Below are positions 12,416 to 24,644 of a stretch of DNA of 64,000 bases, in pieces (position 1 is the first letter of the stretch; the number at the start of each line of letters is the position of its first letter). Source of the DNA: Sanghuangporus weigelae (Eukaryota > Basidiomycota > Agaricomycetes > Hymenochaetales > Hymenochaetaceae); NCBI GenBank assembly GCA_033182465.1, contig CP137322.1, forward strand, positions 558,001-622,000. The letters are read 5' to 3'. The translations under genes and the position numbers were made by a program. The notes below the pieces were generated by a model. The model worked only from the letters and a program-made list of their open reading frames with translations, searched no databases and had not been told where the DNA came from.

Positions 12416-12951
12416 TCTCTTTCACTTTTGAAGACATTGTTCTTGCTTTCTGATTATTTTATTCTTTAACATCATTTCCCTCGCGAGAGTATCTCCAGCG
12501 GTTGTACGCGTATAAGGGCCCTGTGTTTTGTTTCTCCTGTCCGAGCTGTCGCGCATTTGTATAAGTTTTGGTTTTCTTCCTCATTCCCTCGACTTTGTAC
12601 CTTGTACTGTGTTTCTTTGTTATTTGCAGCTCAGTTACGATGCGATCATGGATGAATCCTGTATTTTTTGCGCATTTAGCAAATTGATGTCGACCTGAAG
12701 GACGAGGATGGTGTAGCAAACCCAAACATGATTTATTGTGTCAGTATAGTACACATGCAAAAGATACGATAGTTAGTGTGTATATCCAGTACAGTGGAGA
12801 AGTATTGAGGTGAACAAGTAATGTAGAGTAAAATCAAAAGACGTTATACCCGTCCATCGCAAAAGATAAGTCCCAATGCAATCCGATCCAAAGATGCTTT
12901 CCAGGTTTCAATGATCCTCAAGTTCAAGTTTTAAGTTCAACAACGACGAAG
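12416..12951. other. Convergent intergenic region, no gene seen
   Basis: About 535 bp between two 3' ends. T-rich near 12420-12480. No domain-bearing frame. Confidence 0.5.
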
Positions 12952-14903
12952 CTACACCCTCGGACGCACGACAAAAATCGTATGCTGCCCGCCCGTACAA
13001 ACATCCTCCACAATCCACTTCCACTCCTTCCTCCCATCCTCCGCCAGAACGAGCTCATCAAGCGTCGCGCTCCTCACCCTCCGCGGCGTCTTCTGCTCGC
13101 TCACCTTCCTCCCCAGGCCGAGCTCGCCGACGAGGCCCAGTCCCCAGGCGTAGACGTGCCCCGAGGCGGAGAGTGCGAAGCTGTGTCGCGAGTCGGCGGA
13201 TATGCGCTTGATTGGGTTCGAAGGTGTAGAGCTGGGTAACGTGGAAGATAAGAAAGAGAATGGGGGAAGAGGAGGATCGGGGTTGGATGGAGTCGGTGGT
13301 GGAGGGAAGCGGATGAGTGTAGGCGTGGAGATGCATTTGATTAGTCCTGAACTAGAAGTTGAGATTGACGACTCGCGATCGACCTCGGGATCAGAGGTGA
13401 TGTAGGATATGTATTCCTGAGGGAGTCCTGTTCCTTTAGAGTCTATATCCTGTTGCGCTAGAGCCTTCTGTTGCTCTTGCTGCTGCTGCTGTTGCTGAGC
13501 AAGGGCAACCATCTCTGGATGGTCATCGCCTAGGCCAAGCTCTGAAGCATCACACCTCCCACATCCATACACCGTCCCGTCATTGAGCAAGAACAAGCTA
13601 TGATGTTCCCCTCCGCAAATCTGAACAATTCTCCTCCCATTTCCGAACACCTCCGGATCCAGCGCACTAACACGCATCGGCGACCAGATGACATCTCTAT
13701 CACCTTCATAATCCTCAGGGAACTGAACACCAGTCTGGCGGAACGAGTTCAGCCCCCACGCATAGACGACGCCATTCTCGTCTATCGCGAAAGAATGGTA
13801 CGCGCCAGCAGCGACGTAGACCAGTCGTTGGATTAACAGCCGCGTGGGTACGAGCCCCATGATTTTGTGTCGCTCGACGATTTTGCGCCCCAGTTCGGCA
13901 TGTTGCCCGTTGCCCCAGCAGTACACGACTCCGCGCTCGGAGAGTGCTAGTACGTGGTTGCACCCGCATGCGATTTGGACGAACTTCTCGTCTGCGAGGT
14001 GCGGGATTGGCAAGGGACCGAGTTGGGGAAGAGTTGAACGATCAATATCGTTCTTAGACTTGGACTTTGCCTTCGCCTTCCTCCGCGCTTTTTCCCTCTC
14101 TATGATAGAGGGAGGTCGGAAACCCAGTAGGCCATCAGCTGCCTATCATCACTGAGCACAAAAATTCTCTTTGACATTGGTAAGGTAGACGTACGCGAAA
14201 GCAACCCCAGGCGCGAATGGCGCCTTTGTCGGAGAGCGCGACACTGACGCTATCGCCCGCTGCGACTTGCACGGCTCGGAACTCTGCTTCGACGAGCTTT
14301 GTTATAGGCATCGGTGTGTATTCGAGGATCTCTGGATCGATGAGTTGACCTGGTGCGTCTGGGTCTTCGACGTCGGTCGTTTGACGACCCAGGGCGCCGT
14401 GGTCGTTGACACCCCATGACCAGACCTACAACACGAAAATATTACAAAAACATTAATATCAACCATGAAGCAAAGAAACGAGAACAACGTACCCTACCCA
14501 ACTCATCAATAGCTAGCGAATGCATCCCACCAGCCACAGCACATTCAATCCCTGCGCCTCTTTCAGCACCCAGCATATGGCTCTCGCCCTGAACAGCAAT
14601 TTCAAACCAGACATGGAGCCTGGGTCGATGAAGCTCAGTCATGGCTTCCTCTGTCGAGCCCATCCCGAGCTGGCCGAAGGCGCCAGACCCACAGATAAAG
14701 AGTTGCTTCGCGGGGCGCGGGTGTGAGGCGGGTCGAGGAAGTGTATTCATTGGACGCGGCACATGGCCACTAGAGGCGCTTTGAGAAGTTTTGTGTTCAC
14801 CAGCAATGTCGCCATGGCCGCTCCGAGACCGTTTGTGAGCTGGAGCTTGAATAGCAACCAAGTCCGGAGAAGGAGAATGAGAACGCTTCTGTCGTTTCGA
14901 CAT
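12952..14903 (-). CDS. RCC1: RCC1-family guanine nucleotide exchange factor for Ran (Pim1/Srm1 type)
   Basis: Chromatin-bound exchange factor that loads Ran with GTP, giving direction to nuclear transport. Three exons on the minus strand, all in phase 0: 14903-14493, 14425-14195, 14142-12952, about 610 aa. The N-terminus is basic with nuclear-signal-like KRQKRSHS and HKRSRS. It is followed by seven-blade propeller repeats: LFICGSGAFGQLGMG, AVAGGMHSLAIDELGRVWSW then GVNDHGALGRQT, AAGDSVSVALSDKGAIRAWG, ACGCNHVLALSERGVVYCWG, AAGAYHSFAIDENGVVYAWG, CGGEHHSLFLLNDGTVYGCG, SADSRHSFALSASGHVYAWG and CTGGQHTIFVV. Inserts relative to shorter homologues include a Lys/Arg-rich loop after FRPPSI and a Gln-rich tract (QQQQQQQEQQ) followed by a Ser/Pro-rich loop. 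The gene is divergent from PRM1. Confidence 0.9.
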
Positions 14904-15706
14904 CGAAGAAGACCAGAAAGAGACTCTCCGGCGGAATGGCTTTTAGTACAGAGTCAGAGGCGCTATGAAAGGCAAAGGAGAGACATGGCGGTCAAAGCTC
15001 GAGCCCAAAGAGCAAACAACACTAGTCCAAAAGACGCGCTGGATACGGTGCTATAAATTAGGTAATTTATGACAATTCTTTGTCGCGTTTGTCTGCTTCA
15101 TGCACACGCTCGACGGTATGGAGAGCCCGAAGGACATGGAGGGCGGTGTTGAACAATTATTTTCTCCATTTTACAGAATTTTTAGATGATGAGTTCCCGC
15201 AGTCAAGGTGCAAGCGCAACATTTGTTTGGAGGCACACGTGACCGGTTCTTCGTTGTTCCCATCATCTCAAACTCGTCCAAGTCCCTTCAACCTTATCAA
15301 AGGCAAAGGCAAGAACTTCAGTGATGAGTCTATCGCTGGCTGGGACCTCGGAGTCAAAATCTAATACTCTGAAAGAAATGCTATGAGAAATGCTATGGAA
15401 CGTATCGGACCGGAACTACTCATTCTCATGAACATAGGCGGCGCTTTTGTATTCTTCCTTTTCGGAGAACAATGAACAATAATAATAACAAGCCACAATG
15501 CCTCAAATACTAACAACCATTCTGGCCTTGGCTTACTATCTCTTTTGGCCTTCTCTCGGTCTCTCTGTGTCTCTCTCTGTGTTCTGTCTTTCTTTCTCTT
15601 TCTCTTTTCCTTTCTCTCATCCTCTAAGTTCTGCCAGTGAGGTCGCTGGTCGACTTCCCTTCATCGTCTTCCTGCCCAGCCAGCTGAGCTACCTTGACTA
15701 TAACTG
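14904..15706. promoter_or_regulatory. Divergent upstream region with a strong CT-rich tract before PRM1
   Basis: About 800 bp between RCC1 and PRM1 starts. From about 15540 to 15625 the plus strand is almost pure pyrimidine (repeated CTCTCT and TTTCTC units), a common feature just upstream of fungal transcription or start sites. A short open frame at 15498-15707 lies over this tract and is not credible as a gene. Confidence 0.45.
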
Positions 15707-18700
15707 ATGTCAGCCATCTCGCCGACAACTCGTAGATGGATGTCTCCACCACCTCATTATGACACCCCTCACATCGCTCGTGATGGATCCTCGACGACAC
15801 TAACGCCTTACCTCACGCTCCCGTACATCCTCTCCCTCACATGGCTCGCATACCCCATAATCTCACTCCTCTTCGTTGCCTTCCGGTTGGCCATATCCTC
15901 CGGGTCCGCGCAGGACTCTGTCGAAGACGCCAAGGCCAATTTACTCGCGAGTTGTGCGGCTGCGGAGAAGGCGGCTACAACGGCAGCTAGTCTGCCTAGG
16001 TACATGGCTGTAGGAACGAACAAGACGATAGCTGCCTCTATTAATCTGACGATGAACGCTGCGCGTGCGACGCTGGTCCTCTCGCTCACGATCGTGGAAG
16101 CTATTATCAATTTTGTTATCGATATCTATCGGTCGACTTTCCTCTGTTTCGTCGAGCTTGTCGTCCGTGGTGGCTTGTCCATACTGATCGGTGCTGTTCA
16201 GGAGGTGGGTCTCTCCGTCCGGTTTTTCTCGCCCTGAGATGTACTGATTTCTTGTTAGATTAACGATTTCCTCAGTAGTACTTTCTCAACTATCCGAACA
16301 AGTATCCAGGACAGCATTTCGTCCATCAATTCAGCTATCCAGACCGCTATCAACGGGATCAACGACGTCAACCCGTTCAGCGATATCTCTGCTCCTCAGT
16401 TCGACGTCCCGGACCTGAGCGTTCTCGATAACGTGACGCTTCCGGATTCTGTTCAACAGGCATTGACAAACCTGAACTCGACCTTGCCGACTGTGGATCA
16501 AGTCAGAGATACTATCAAGGATTTGTAAGCACTTCGCAGCTTTTCCGGAGGATATGACATTCTGATTGTTCTATAGTATCAACACACCGTTCGAGGAACT
16601 CAAGGCCGACATCAACAACACGTTCGCAGGATTGGATTACGATCCTCAGGCACTCTTCGTCCCAGAGCAGCAGACCCTCAGCTTCTGCAACGACATGGAC
16701 ACTTCCGTCGTGGACGACCTAGGTCGAGACCTCGTGAAGATCACGAAAATCGGGATCATCCTCCTTGTCGTTCTGGCTCTTTTGCTCTTAGCAGCGCACT
16801 GTGCACTGGAATGGTATAAGTGGCGTTGTTTACAGCAACATTTGGAATATACGCGCCAGGCGTGGATGACGGATCCGACTATGAATAATGCTGTAAGAGA
16901 TGGAGAGCCGCCGACTATGCGGATGACGAATCATAATTTGCTTGTTCTTGCTGGATCACAGCAACATCCTCTCTTAACGCGAATATCGAACCAGCTCGCG
17001 GCGTTATTGAAGCTGACTCCAGCACAACACACGAACCTGCAGTGGTTCTTCCATTATGTCTTCCATCCTCCCGTGCTTGCTGTCTTCTTGATTGGGTTCC
17101 TTGGTTTGCTCTCCGTACAGATTCAGTTATTAGCGATTCATCCAATTGAAGAACGGTACTCGGCGCAAGTCGCTTCCTCGGTGTCGGACTTCTCCAACAC
17201 GATCGCAACGTCCATGAATGCGAGCATGTACAATCAATCGGCATTCTACGCGAACCAAGTCAACACCCAAGTCAACTCAACACAAACGACGATCAACGAC
17301 GGTCTGTTCGGCTGGGTTAACGGGACGACGACGACACTTAACACGACGCTGAACGACTTCTACTCGGACGTGCAGAACGCCATTTCGACAGTGTTTAATG
17401 GGACGGTACTCGAAGATCCGATACAGGAATTCATACGCTGCCTTATCGGAACGAAGGTTGAGGCGATTGAAAACGCGTTGACGTTCTTGCATGATAATCT
17501 CGTCATTAACATCCCGATGATGAATGGTTCCGCTTTGGTGCTGTCGCAGCAAGATGTGGACGAGGCTTCTGCACCTATTGCGGCTGCTGCCGTGGGAGAT
17601 GGTACGGATGACAATCAGGGACTCGTTGGGAAAGTCGTCGCGCGCTACGTCGAGTCTCTCAAGAAGGAAAGGCTTATGTTTGCTGTTTTTATCGCTCTTT
17701 GGGGATTGGTCGTGGTCATCGCGATTCTGATCATTCTGTGGCATTCGTACGTCAAGCCGAGGTTAAACGAGAAGAAAAGGACGAAGTTTAGGAATGAGCA
17801 TCGTGAATTCGCGTCGTTTCTTGCTCCGTATAAGTCTGATGCTGCGCCTGCGCCTGCGTACACTGACTCGAGCACTATTGTGACGGAGAAGAACATTGCT
17901 GGAGTTGGTGCTGGAGCAGGAGAGAAGACATCCCAGCCGGGTGGGTTCTTCAAGTTAAACTTACGTTCACTGACCACGGACCGATCTACGACGTACCCGC
18001 AAGAGCATCACCCTCAGCATTCGTGGGATAGCTTGCTCGACTCGACTGTGGAACGCGACATGAGTAAGTCTAAAGAAGCGCCTTCGGGCACTTCAAGGTT
18101 GATGATGAATATCGGTAAACCGAGGAAGTTGACAGCGATTGGGTCGAAGGCTGGAAGGGAGAGGTTCGTGAGTGATGAGGAGCGTGCTCGAGAACGCGAG
18201 CGGGAAGCTGCCGCTGCTATATCTGGAGATGACGATACGAATGAAGGTGGAGGCTGGATGAAACGTCTTACGAATGCATTCAGCTTCCGTGGCAAGTCTA
18301 CGGGTGAAGACGAAAGCCGGGAGAATGGTGACGACAATGACAGCGACAGCTGGGGCACTACTCAATCGAGTGCAAGCGGGCTTGGCAAACGCAAGCGTCC
18401 AAACCTCACAATCCGCACGAGTCTCTCCAATCAAGCATTCGCCAAGGTCTCTCGAGACCGTCTCCCTACCGCGAGCGAGAACGTCCCTCCACCCTCTACA
18501 GCCCGACCTACAGGCCCGGGGACAAGAATAGCAACAGGAAACCAAACACCGACACAGCAAGGATCTCAAGGTCCGCAAGTGCAGAACTATCCTCCGTCAG
18601 CGTGGAGCGTATCACCTACACCGCGTACGCCCAAGCCGCCGAAGACGCTCCCGTGGTTGCAGATGCATAACCCGGCGAGTACGGCTGGGAAGAGGATGAA

Positions 18701-19406
18701 TAGGGTGAAGTCGCACAAGCCTAGGATTAATAGACGTGGGCCTGGGTTACCCGCTAGTCCGAGACCTGTAGATGCGCAGCATCCTGCGGGCCCGGGGGGA
18801 GGAGGGTTGTTCTCCCCTCGTTCTGCTGGTGGGCCTGGAGCTGCTGGCATAGGAGCGTTCCCGATGCCTATCACTCCCCGCGCAGCTGCAACGGTCACGC
18901 CCGCTGCACAATTACATACGCCCTTCACCGCGCAAACGACTCAAACGTCCCAATCAGGTGTTCCGTCGTATTACTATAACTACTCGTCGTCTTTACCTCA
19001 TTATGCTGGGAGAGAATCTCTGCTTCCTGAGAACCCTTTCTCCGATCCGCGCAAGAAACTCGGTGCAGAAGGACATAGGCGAACGTCGTCTGTGCCTTTG
19101 CAGAATGTCTCGTCTGGAGTAGGGACAACGGCTCCCTTGCGTACGCGAGCGAGACATGGATCTGTGACGACTCCAATAGCCCCGGTCGCAGGAGGGAATT
19201 TAGCTCCGAGTAAGTCCGGAAAGACTGAAGATCCCTTCCGAACGCCATTCGACGATGATGCGCGAGTCATTCCTGAGAACTGGCCTCAGCCGCCCACTTC
19301 TACAGGTATCATGAGTATTGATGTCGGTCCAAGGAACCCAAAGTCTCCGACGACTCCGGGTGCTGGGACTTACTCTGCAAATCCGTTCTCACCTAGGGCT
19401 TTCTAA
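15707..19406 (+). CDS. PRM1: Plasma membrane fusion protein Prm1
   Basis: Multi-pass membrane protein that promotes plasma-membrane merger during mating or hyphal fusion. Three exons: 15707-16204, 16259-16524, 16577-19406, about 1197 aa. Family features: N-terminal LTPYLTLPYILSLTWLAYPI span; an Ala-rich segment before NLTMNAARATLVLSLTIVEA; repeated amphipathic INSAIQTAINGIND-like stretches; the conserved LSFCNDMD Cys block before a strong span (IGIILLVVLALLLLAAHCAL); ALEWYKWRCLQQHLEYTR; further spans VLAVFLIGFLGLLSVQIQLL and LMFAVFIALWGLVVVIAILI. Many NxT/NxS sites lie in the large extracellular loop. After the last span, near residue ~660, there is a tail of about 530 residues that is polar, Pro/Ser/Gly-rich and probably disordered, much longer than in yeast Prm1. 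Family call is strong; the tail has no recognised domain. Confidence 0.88.
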
Positions 19407-19800
19407 CACTCTGATACGTTTCCAATTTACTCCTGACGAATGAAGCTTTATGCCTGACCCAGCTAATGAACTGCACATTTCACACACGGACGAACTTGCA
19501 CTTACATTTCAACAGTCGCCTTCACCTGTACTGTACTTGATTCGCCTTATAAATTCTCTCCCTCTCCTACGTTACGTACTTGTTCAAACTAGTCATTCTT
19601 TTATTCTTCCTCAAACACGCATGGGATTTTCATTGATGTATCATTATCATCATCATCTTATGAAATGTAATCGGCTGCGCCTGATATTGTACGTACTTCA
19701 TGGAGATTTCAGCACAATTCTTTCCTCAGGAGTCTAGTTGAGAAACATGCGAGGAATGAGAACAACGATAATCCTTTCTCTTACCACGCACATGGACGTC
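19407..19800. other. Convergent intergenic region, no gene seen
   Basis: About 390 bp, T-rich, between the PRM1 stop and the GH92 stop. Confidence 0.5.
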
Positions 19801-22800
19801 TCATCGGACAGACGCAAACCCGCCTGTCGACAACGACTCAGGCACACTCCCCGCGCAATCATCTACTTCATTCTTCTCACTCGTCAACGTAATCTCAATC
19901 TCCCCTCCCAATCGGAACGTATCGTAAAAGTCAAAATGACAACGACTGGCCGTCGGAACTCCGTTCACGGTGACGTTCTGCACGTATGCTGCGACATTGC
20001 GGGGGATTGTCTGCTGTACGGAGCGCTGATCGAAGTTGTGCACTGTTACAGTTGTGCTGGTGTTGAGGAAAGTATTGTGAATTGTGTACCTCGGCGTGAA
20101 GGGCGAGAGGATGAGGAGTTGCGAGGTACTTGGGACTGGACGAAGAAGATGCTAAGTCCAAGAACTAATCCTAACTCATACAGAGCAGTACGTACCTGGA
20201 TAGAGACCAAGTAAATGGAAGATGAGAAGGGTCGCCATTGCTGCTTGATCATCATTCCCAGGTAAGCCGGCAGGAGCTGAATAATCAACCCAACTATAAG
20301 CCTAAAGACTCCTGACAACAAACAAAAGGAAACGTACTAATATCGAAGTTAGTAAAGACTACGTCTCGAACTCGGTCGACCGACTTTGTTGGCCTGTTAG
20401 CGTAGTGGTACCCAACAGATGTCTAGAAGCAAGAAGTCAAATCCCTAAATCGTACTTCCTATTTACATTCAGACACAAAAGTCGTACCTGGAAAGACGGC
20501 TCGTTTCCTGCCTGGAAGTAACCCGCTTCGAAGAAGTGATCCACTCGGTTCACGAACGTGTCCTACATATCCGCCCGTCCATTAGCCTATATCATAGAGA
20601 GATGAGAGGACAACAATACTCACATTCCCACCCATAAGCTCAATTAAATGCGCAGTATCATGAGGAGCAAAGAACGAATACTCCCACGAGCTCGACTCAA
20701 AGAAACCATTCTCATTGTTCGCTTGCAATGAGCATGCACGCGACGTAGTGTCCTGAGGTGAGCAATCCGTTGGGTCAAGTTCCACAAAGGTCCCGTTAGG
20801 GAATCGTTTCTCCGCAAACCCCCTGAAGCCATCGCTTCGAACATTGGGGTCCCATACATTTCGATAGGACTAGACCAGAGACGTTGTTCAGCAAACGTCC
20901 ACATAATCAGAAAAACAACTCACAAAGGAGCGGTTGGTATAAGTTTCGACATCCACAGTGTTGTTTAGCAGCAGAGCAACTTGCCGAACACCAAAGTCGT
21001 TAAATGCGTACTAGAAAAGCAATCAGGGTCCGTAATTGATCAATACTATTAGAATAAGGTTACTTACTTCAAGTGTTCTGCTGGCTTCGCGAGTTTGGCG
21101 ACCAGTACTTGACGGGTCAAATACAGCGAAGGGGACGTATCCATATTGTCTATCGATGGTACCAATTTCAGTATCTGATCCATAAACCCACAAATAACTA
21201 GCGATATACGTACTTGTAAACGTCAACCTGCCGTCCATGAATGTTCCACTCAGGCGGACCCAGCTCTGCGTCCGTTTTAGCGGCTGAGTATAGCTCGTTG
21301 ATGTCGACACCAAGTTGAGCCGCCTCGTTGTGATACGTGATTGCGAACTGCGCCACGATATTGTCGCCATTCGAACCTATCAGCGGAAATGCCCGCATTC
21401 AGGATGTGTTACACAGATCTTAATTACGAAATTGAACCAACCTCCTTGAGTCCAACCTGGCAAGTTATTGGATCTGCACTCTGGAAGCCAGCCCGTCTTC
21501 CTCCATCCATCGATATAGTTCTCGACAATCTCAGCAAAGTCAGTCGGTGAATGTAAAGCCATCAATGGATAAAACGTCCGGAACTAACTTGACGTCAGTA
21601 CTTTACTTGCAGCACTCGAAGGATCACTTACTGTATCCCAACTGAAATCCGAAAGTCAAGTACAGTCAACAATGCATTCGCGCTGAAACAGGAGATAAAA
21701 TGCACCTGCAATAAAGAGAGTCGAAATACGGAGAAGTAGTATTCGCAAATGCTCCTTGCGTTTCTCCAGTAGCGTTATTCTTTGGAATACTATTCAGTTT
21801 TCTCCAGTGAATGCATTAGAGAAAGAAGACTCACAGGAGTCAAGAACGATCTATACAAAGACGAATAAAGCATCTCCGTCACATTCGGCGGCGTATTCGG
21901 CACATCGATCTCGATCCTCTTCAACTTATCCTGCCAAAGTGCCTTCGAGCGCGCAACAATCTCTTCAAATGTAGCATCTCCCACTTCGCTTTCCGCATTT
22001 GCGCAAGCTTGGTCTGTAGAGACGAACGAAACTCCCACGCGGATAACGACGATGTCTGTGTTGTCTTCAAAGGAGAAAAATGCTCCGGATTCGTAGGGCG
22101 TGCCGCCGATAAGGTTGACTGAGAGGTTAAGGTGCGTCACTCCGAGTGCCTTTTGGTCCAAGCCAAACCTGAGCAATATCAATGATAAAACGAATTTTGG
22201 AAAAAACGAGGGATTCAATTGATAGTGAATATATTTAGAATCAGACGGAAAAGAATGAAATACAAGAAGACATACGCGTCACCCGTCCACATGCCGAACT
22301 CATCCAGCTTCTGTGTGCCGTTTCCGTTGCTGAGAAGATCGTAGCAAGCGAAAGCTTGATAATGGAAGGAAGGCGGGCCGAAACTACAAAATAACAATAT
22401 AATCCCGTCAGCGCTCTTTCTTCTTCAGAACAGGGCCGGACATACCTAGGGCCCCAAGACCCGCCGACAGTAATCCTTCCAGCCTGTGGGTCAATATCCA
22501 TCGTCCCTCCCGCAAAACTCGCAGGGAGGTCATTTGCAAGATCAAGCACGAAATACGGTTTGTTCCCCGCGGGGAACGTGAATCTCTCAAGCCCGGCCCG
22601 CCGCGTCGACGTGGCCTCCATCTTGATTTCATTATCCATCGTTTGTGCGAAGTATCCTGGAGAAGCATCTGTGCTTCGGCAGAAGACCGGGGATTAGCGA
22701 ATTTCTGGGTTAGCTTGTTGTATGCATGTGGACATGGAGTGCGGCGTGGTGGCACGCTAACACGTAGAAGCGAAGCATGGGATGATAAGAGGATAGAAGG

Positions 22801-23573
22801 ATTTACCATCTGTATTGTTCTTCCGGAACCGCTCACGATCAGCAAGCCGAGTTGTGCAGGTCTGGAATCCGTCGGGACACAGCAGCGGCATGATCTCGAA
22901 GTTCCCATATGAACCTGCATTAAACCTTCAATTCAATCATGAATGGTTGAAGTATGAACCTTCTTAGACTCACCCAAAGAAGATCCAGTTCCGCTATCAT
23001 GAAGCGGACTCAATCCGCGGATTTTCTGAGTCGGATCCGTCACATATCCTTTTCAGCGAATTTCAATTGGATATACTGTACGTCCCGAGCCCCCTGTCCT
23101 CAGTTCAACTTACCTGCCGGAGCATATCCCGTCAGGTCCGTCGAGAACTTGGCCTATTTGACGTCACAGATAAGCATACGTTCCGGTGTAAAGATTGAAC
23201 AACCGAGGTGCCAGCTCACCATGCCGAAAGGCACAGACGCTCCAGGGCTGTACTTCATCAACAGTACTCTCAGCATTTGTTATCAAACGGTACACACCAG
23301 ACATCCCCGAAATTATCTTGATAAACCAAAGTTCAGTGCCATCGTACGGAGGAAGGCCGCGAATGTCATTTGAAAACCTCACTCACCTGTTCCGATAAAA
23401 GGATTGACAAAATCGGTGTAATCAATTTCAGTTGCGTTCCCGACTGCAGCAATAGCCGCCGAGATTCTCCGCTGTACTTCAGGCGAGGGTTGCGCATCCA
23501 CAATAGTCAGTGATGACGAGTAGTAGGAGAGAACCAGGTACAGCGACGTAGACAGAGGCAGAAAGCGACCCAT
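19801..23573 (-). CDS. Glycoside hydrolase family 92 protein (alpha-mannosidase type), secreted, 20 exons
   Basis: GH92 enzymes are Ca2+-dependent exo-alpha-mannosidases. Twenty exons join with consistent phase: 23573-23387, 23316-23298, 23247-23220, 23153-23114, 23048-22974, 22914-22807, 22668-22446, 22383-22276, 22168-21835, 21779-21706, 21641-21632, 21583-21442, 21376-21214, 21149-21068, 21010-20924, 20869-20624, 20562-20488, 20422-20338, 20276-20196, 20135-19801 (about 833 aa). A signal peptide precedes AQPSPEVQRR. Diagnostic blocks: DFVNPFIGTDNFGDVCPGAS then VPFGM; IRGLSPLHDSGTGSSLG; GSYGNFEIMPLLCPDGFQTC; EATSTRRAGLERFTFP; SLYRSFLTPNN; SWDTFRTFYPLMALHSPTDF; YIDGWRKTGWLPECRSNNLP; QYGYVPFAVFD; SYRNVWDPNVRSDGFRGF; WEYSFFAPHDTAHLIELMGG; PAGLPGNDDQAAMATLL. 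Exons of 10, 19 and 28 nt are notable. The start ATG is upstream of the signal peptide. The gene looks intact, and a broken paralog lies upstream. Confidence 0.92.
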
Positions 23574-24644
23574 GTTGAATGAACGCGGGGGAGCTTTGCT
23601 GGCGTACCGTCGCTTCGTCCATCCGGCATTTTATATTTCTCGATGAGGTTCTTAGAGAAGAAATCTAGAAGCATACGCAGCAGCTCCAGCCATCCAGCCA
23701 ATAGATATTAATAATTCGATAGAAAGTCAGATCAGACGAGGACACATCGACCAGAGGGTACACCCATGTGGTCGAAGCGGCACAACAGCACCGAGAGCAC
23801 CGAGCGAAGCTGCAGAGGAAGACAAAGAAGTCAAGGCCATGTAATTCAGAGCGCTTCAAGTAGTCCATGCGAGACGTCGCGTATAATGGAAGTCGAAGCA
23901 GCGGAGATACAGCGTTACAATCTATGCGAACGACATGCGGGAGCGTCACAAGACGCATTTCTTATGGCATAAACGATCGAGTTTGAGTAATTTGTTTGTC
24001 GAGGTAAGCGCAACAAACGCGTTATTTCCACGAAGCACAAGTTCAAAGTCGTTAGAATGTGGTTGGAGGAGATAAAGTAACGGAGAGATGGACTCACATG
24101 ACTTCTACCGAGTCCGCGTCGCCCGAATTCGAATCCCACTCGGACCGCGTTTTGTGCGCTGCGGATCCGTGAGCTACCTCAGTTCTTCATTGTTTCGTAC
24201 ACTCGGGCTTCTTTCGTAGGCCATACCAAAAAGATCCGCAATCGGGAAGGACTTCAACTAATAAGAACAGTCCCAACATGCCCATCTAATGTCTCACCAA
24301 TCTGTGCATGCTAAACCAAATCATAGATTGACTCCGTCCTTCTAAGGGTGTAGAGCTTATGACCCTTGACAGGAAGATTCTCCATCAAAATGTGCAGCGC
24401 TACCAGTTGAAAGTTTCGCTGCGCCGACGGTACATCGATAGCAATTACCAATAAATCGACATATCATGATTTTCTCCACCTTTCCAACAGTATCTGGCAC
24501 GGAATTATGATTGGGTTGTCCGTCACTACACAGCTTATAGTAAATCTGTAAGGCTTTCATCCTGCTCATTCAAACGAAGTCCGTCCCGAACACAAATAAA
24601 AGCGCGAGGCTAGACTCGAATGAATCCCCACCTACAGGCTGTAA
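23574..24644. other. Upstream region of the intact GH92 gene; no gene supported
   Basis: About 1.07 kb between the GH92 start and the broken end of its paralog. Short frames only. The unalignable sequence at 24140-24640 replaces what should be the 3' half of the paralog. Confidence 0.45.

Noticed and set aside
15498-15707. 69-codon Ser/Phe/Leu-rich frame upstream of PRM1
   Set aside because: Explained by the CT-rich promoter tract; ends exactly at the PRM1 start and has no homology features.
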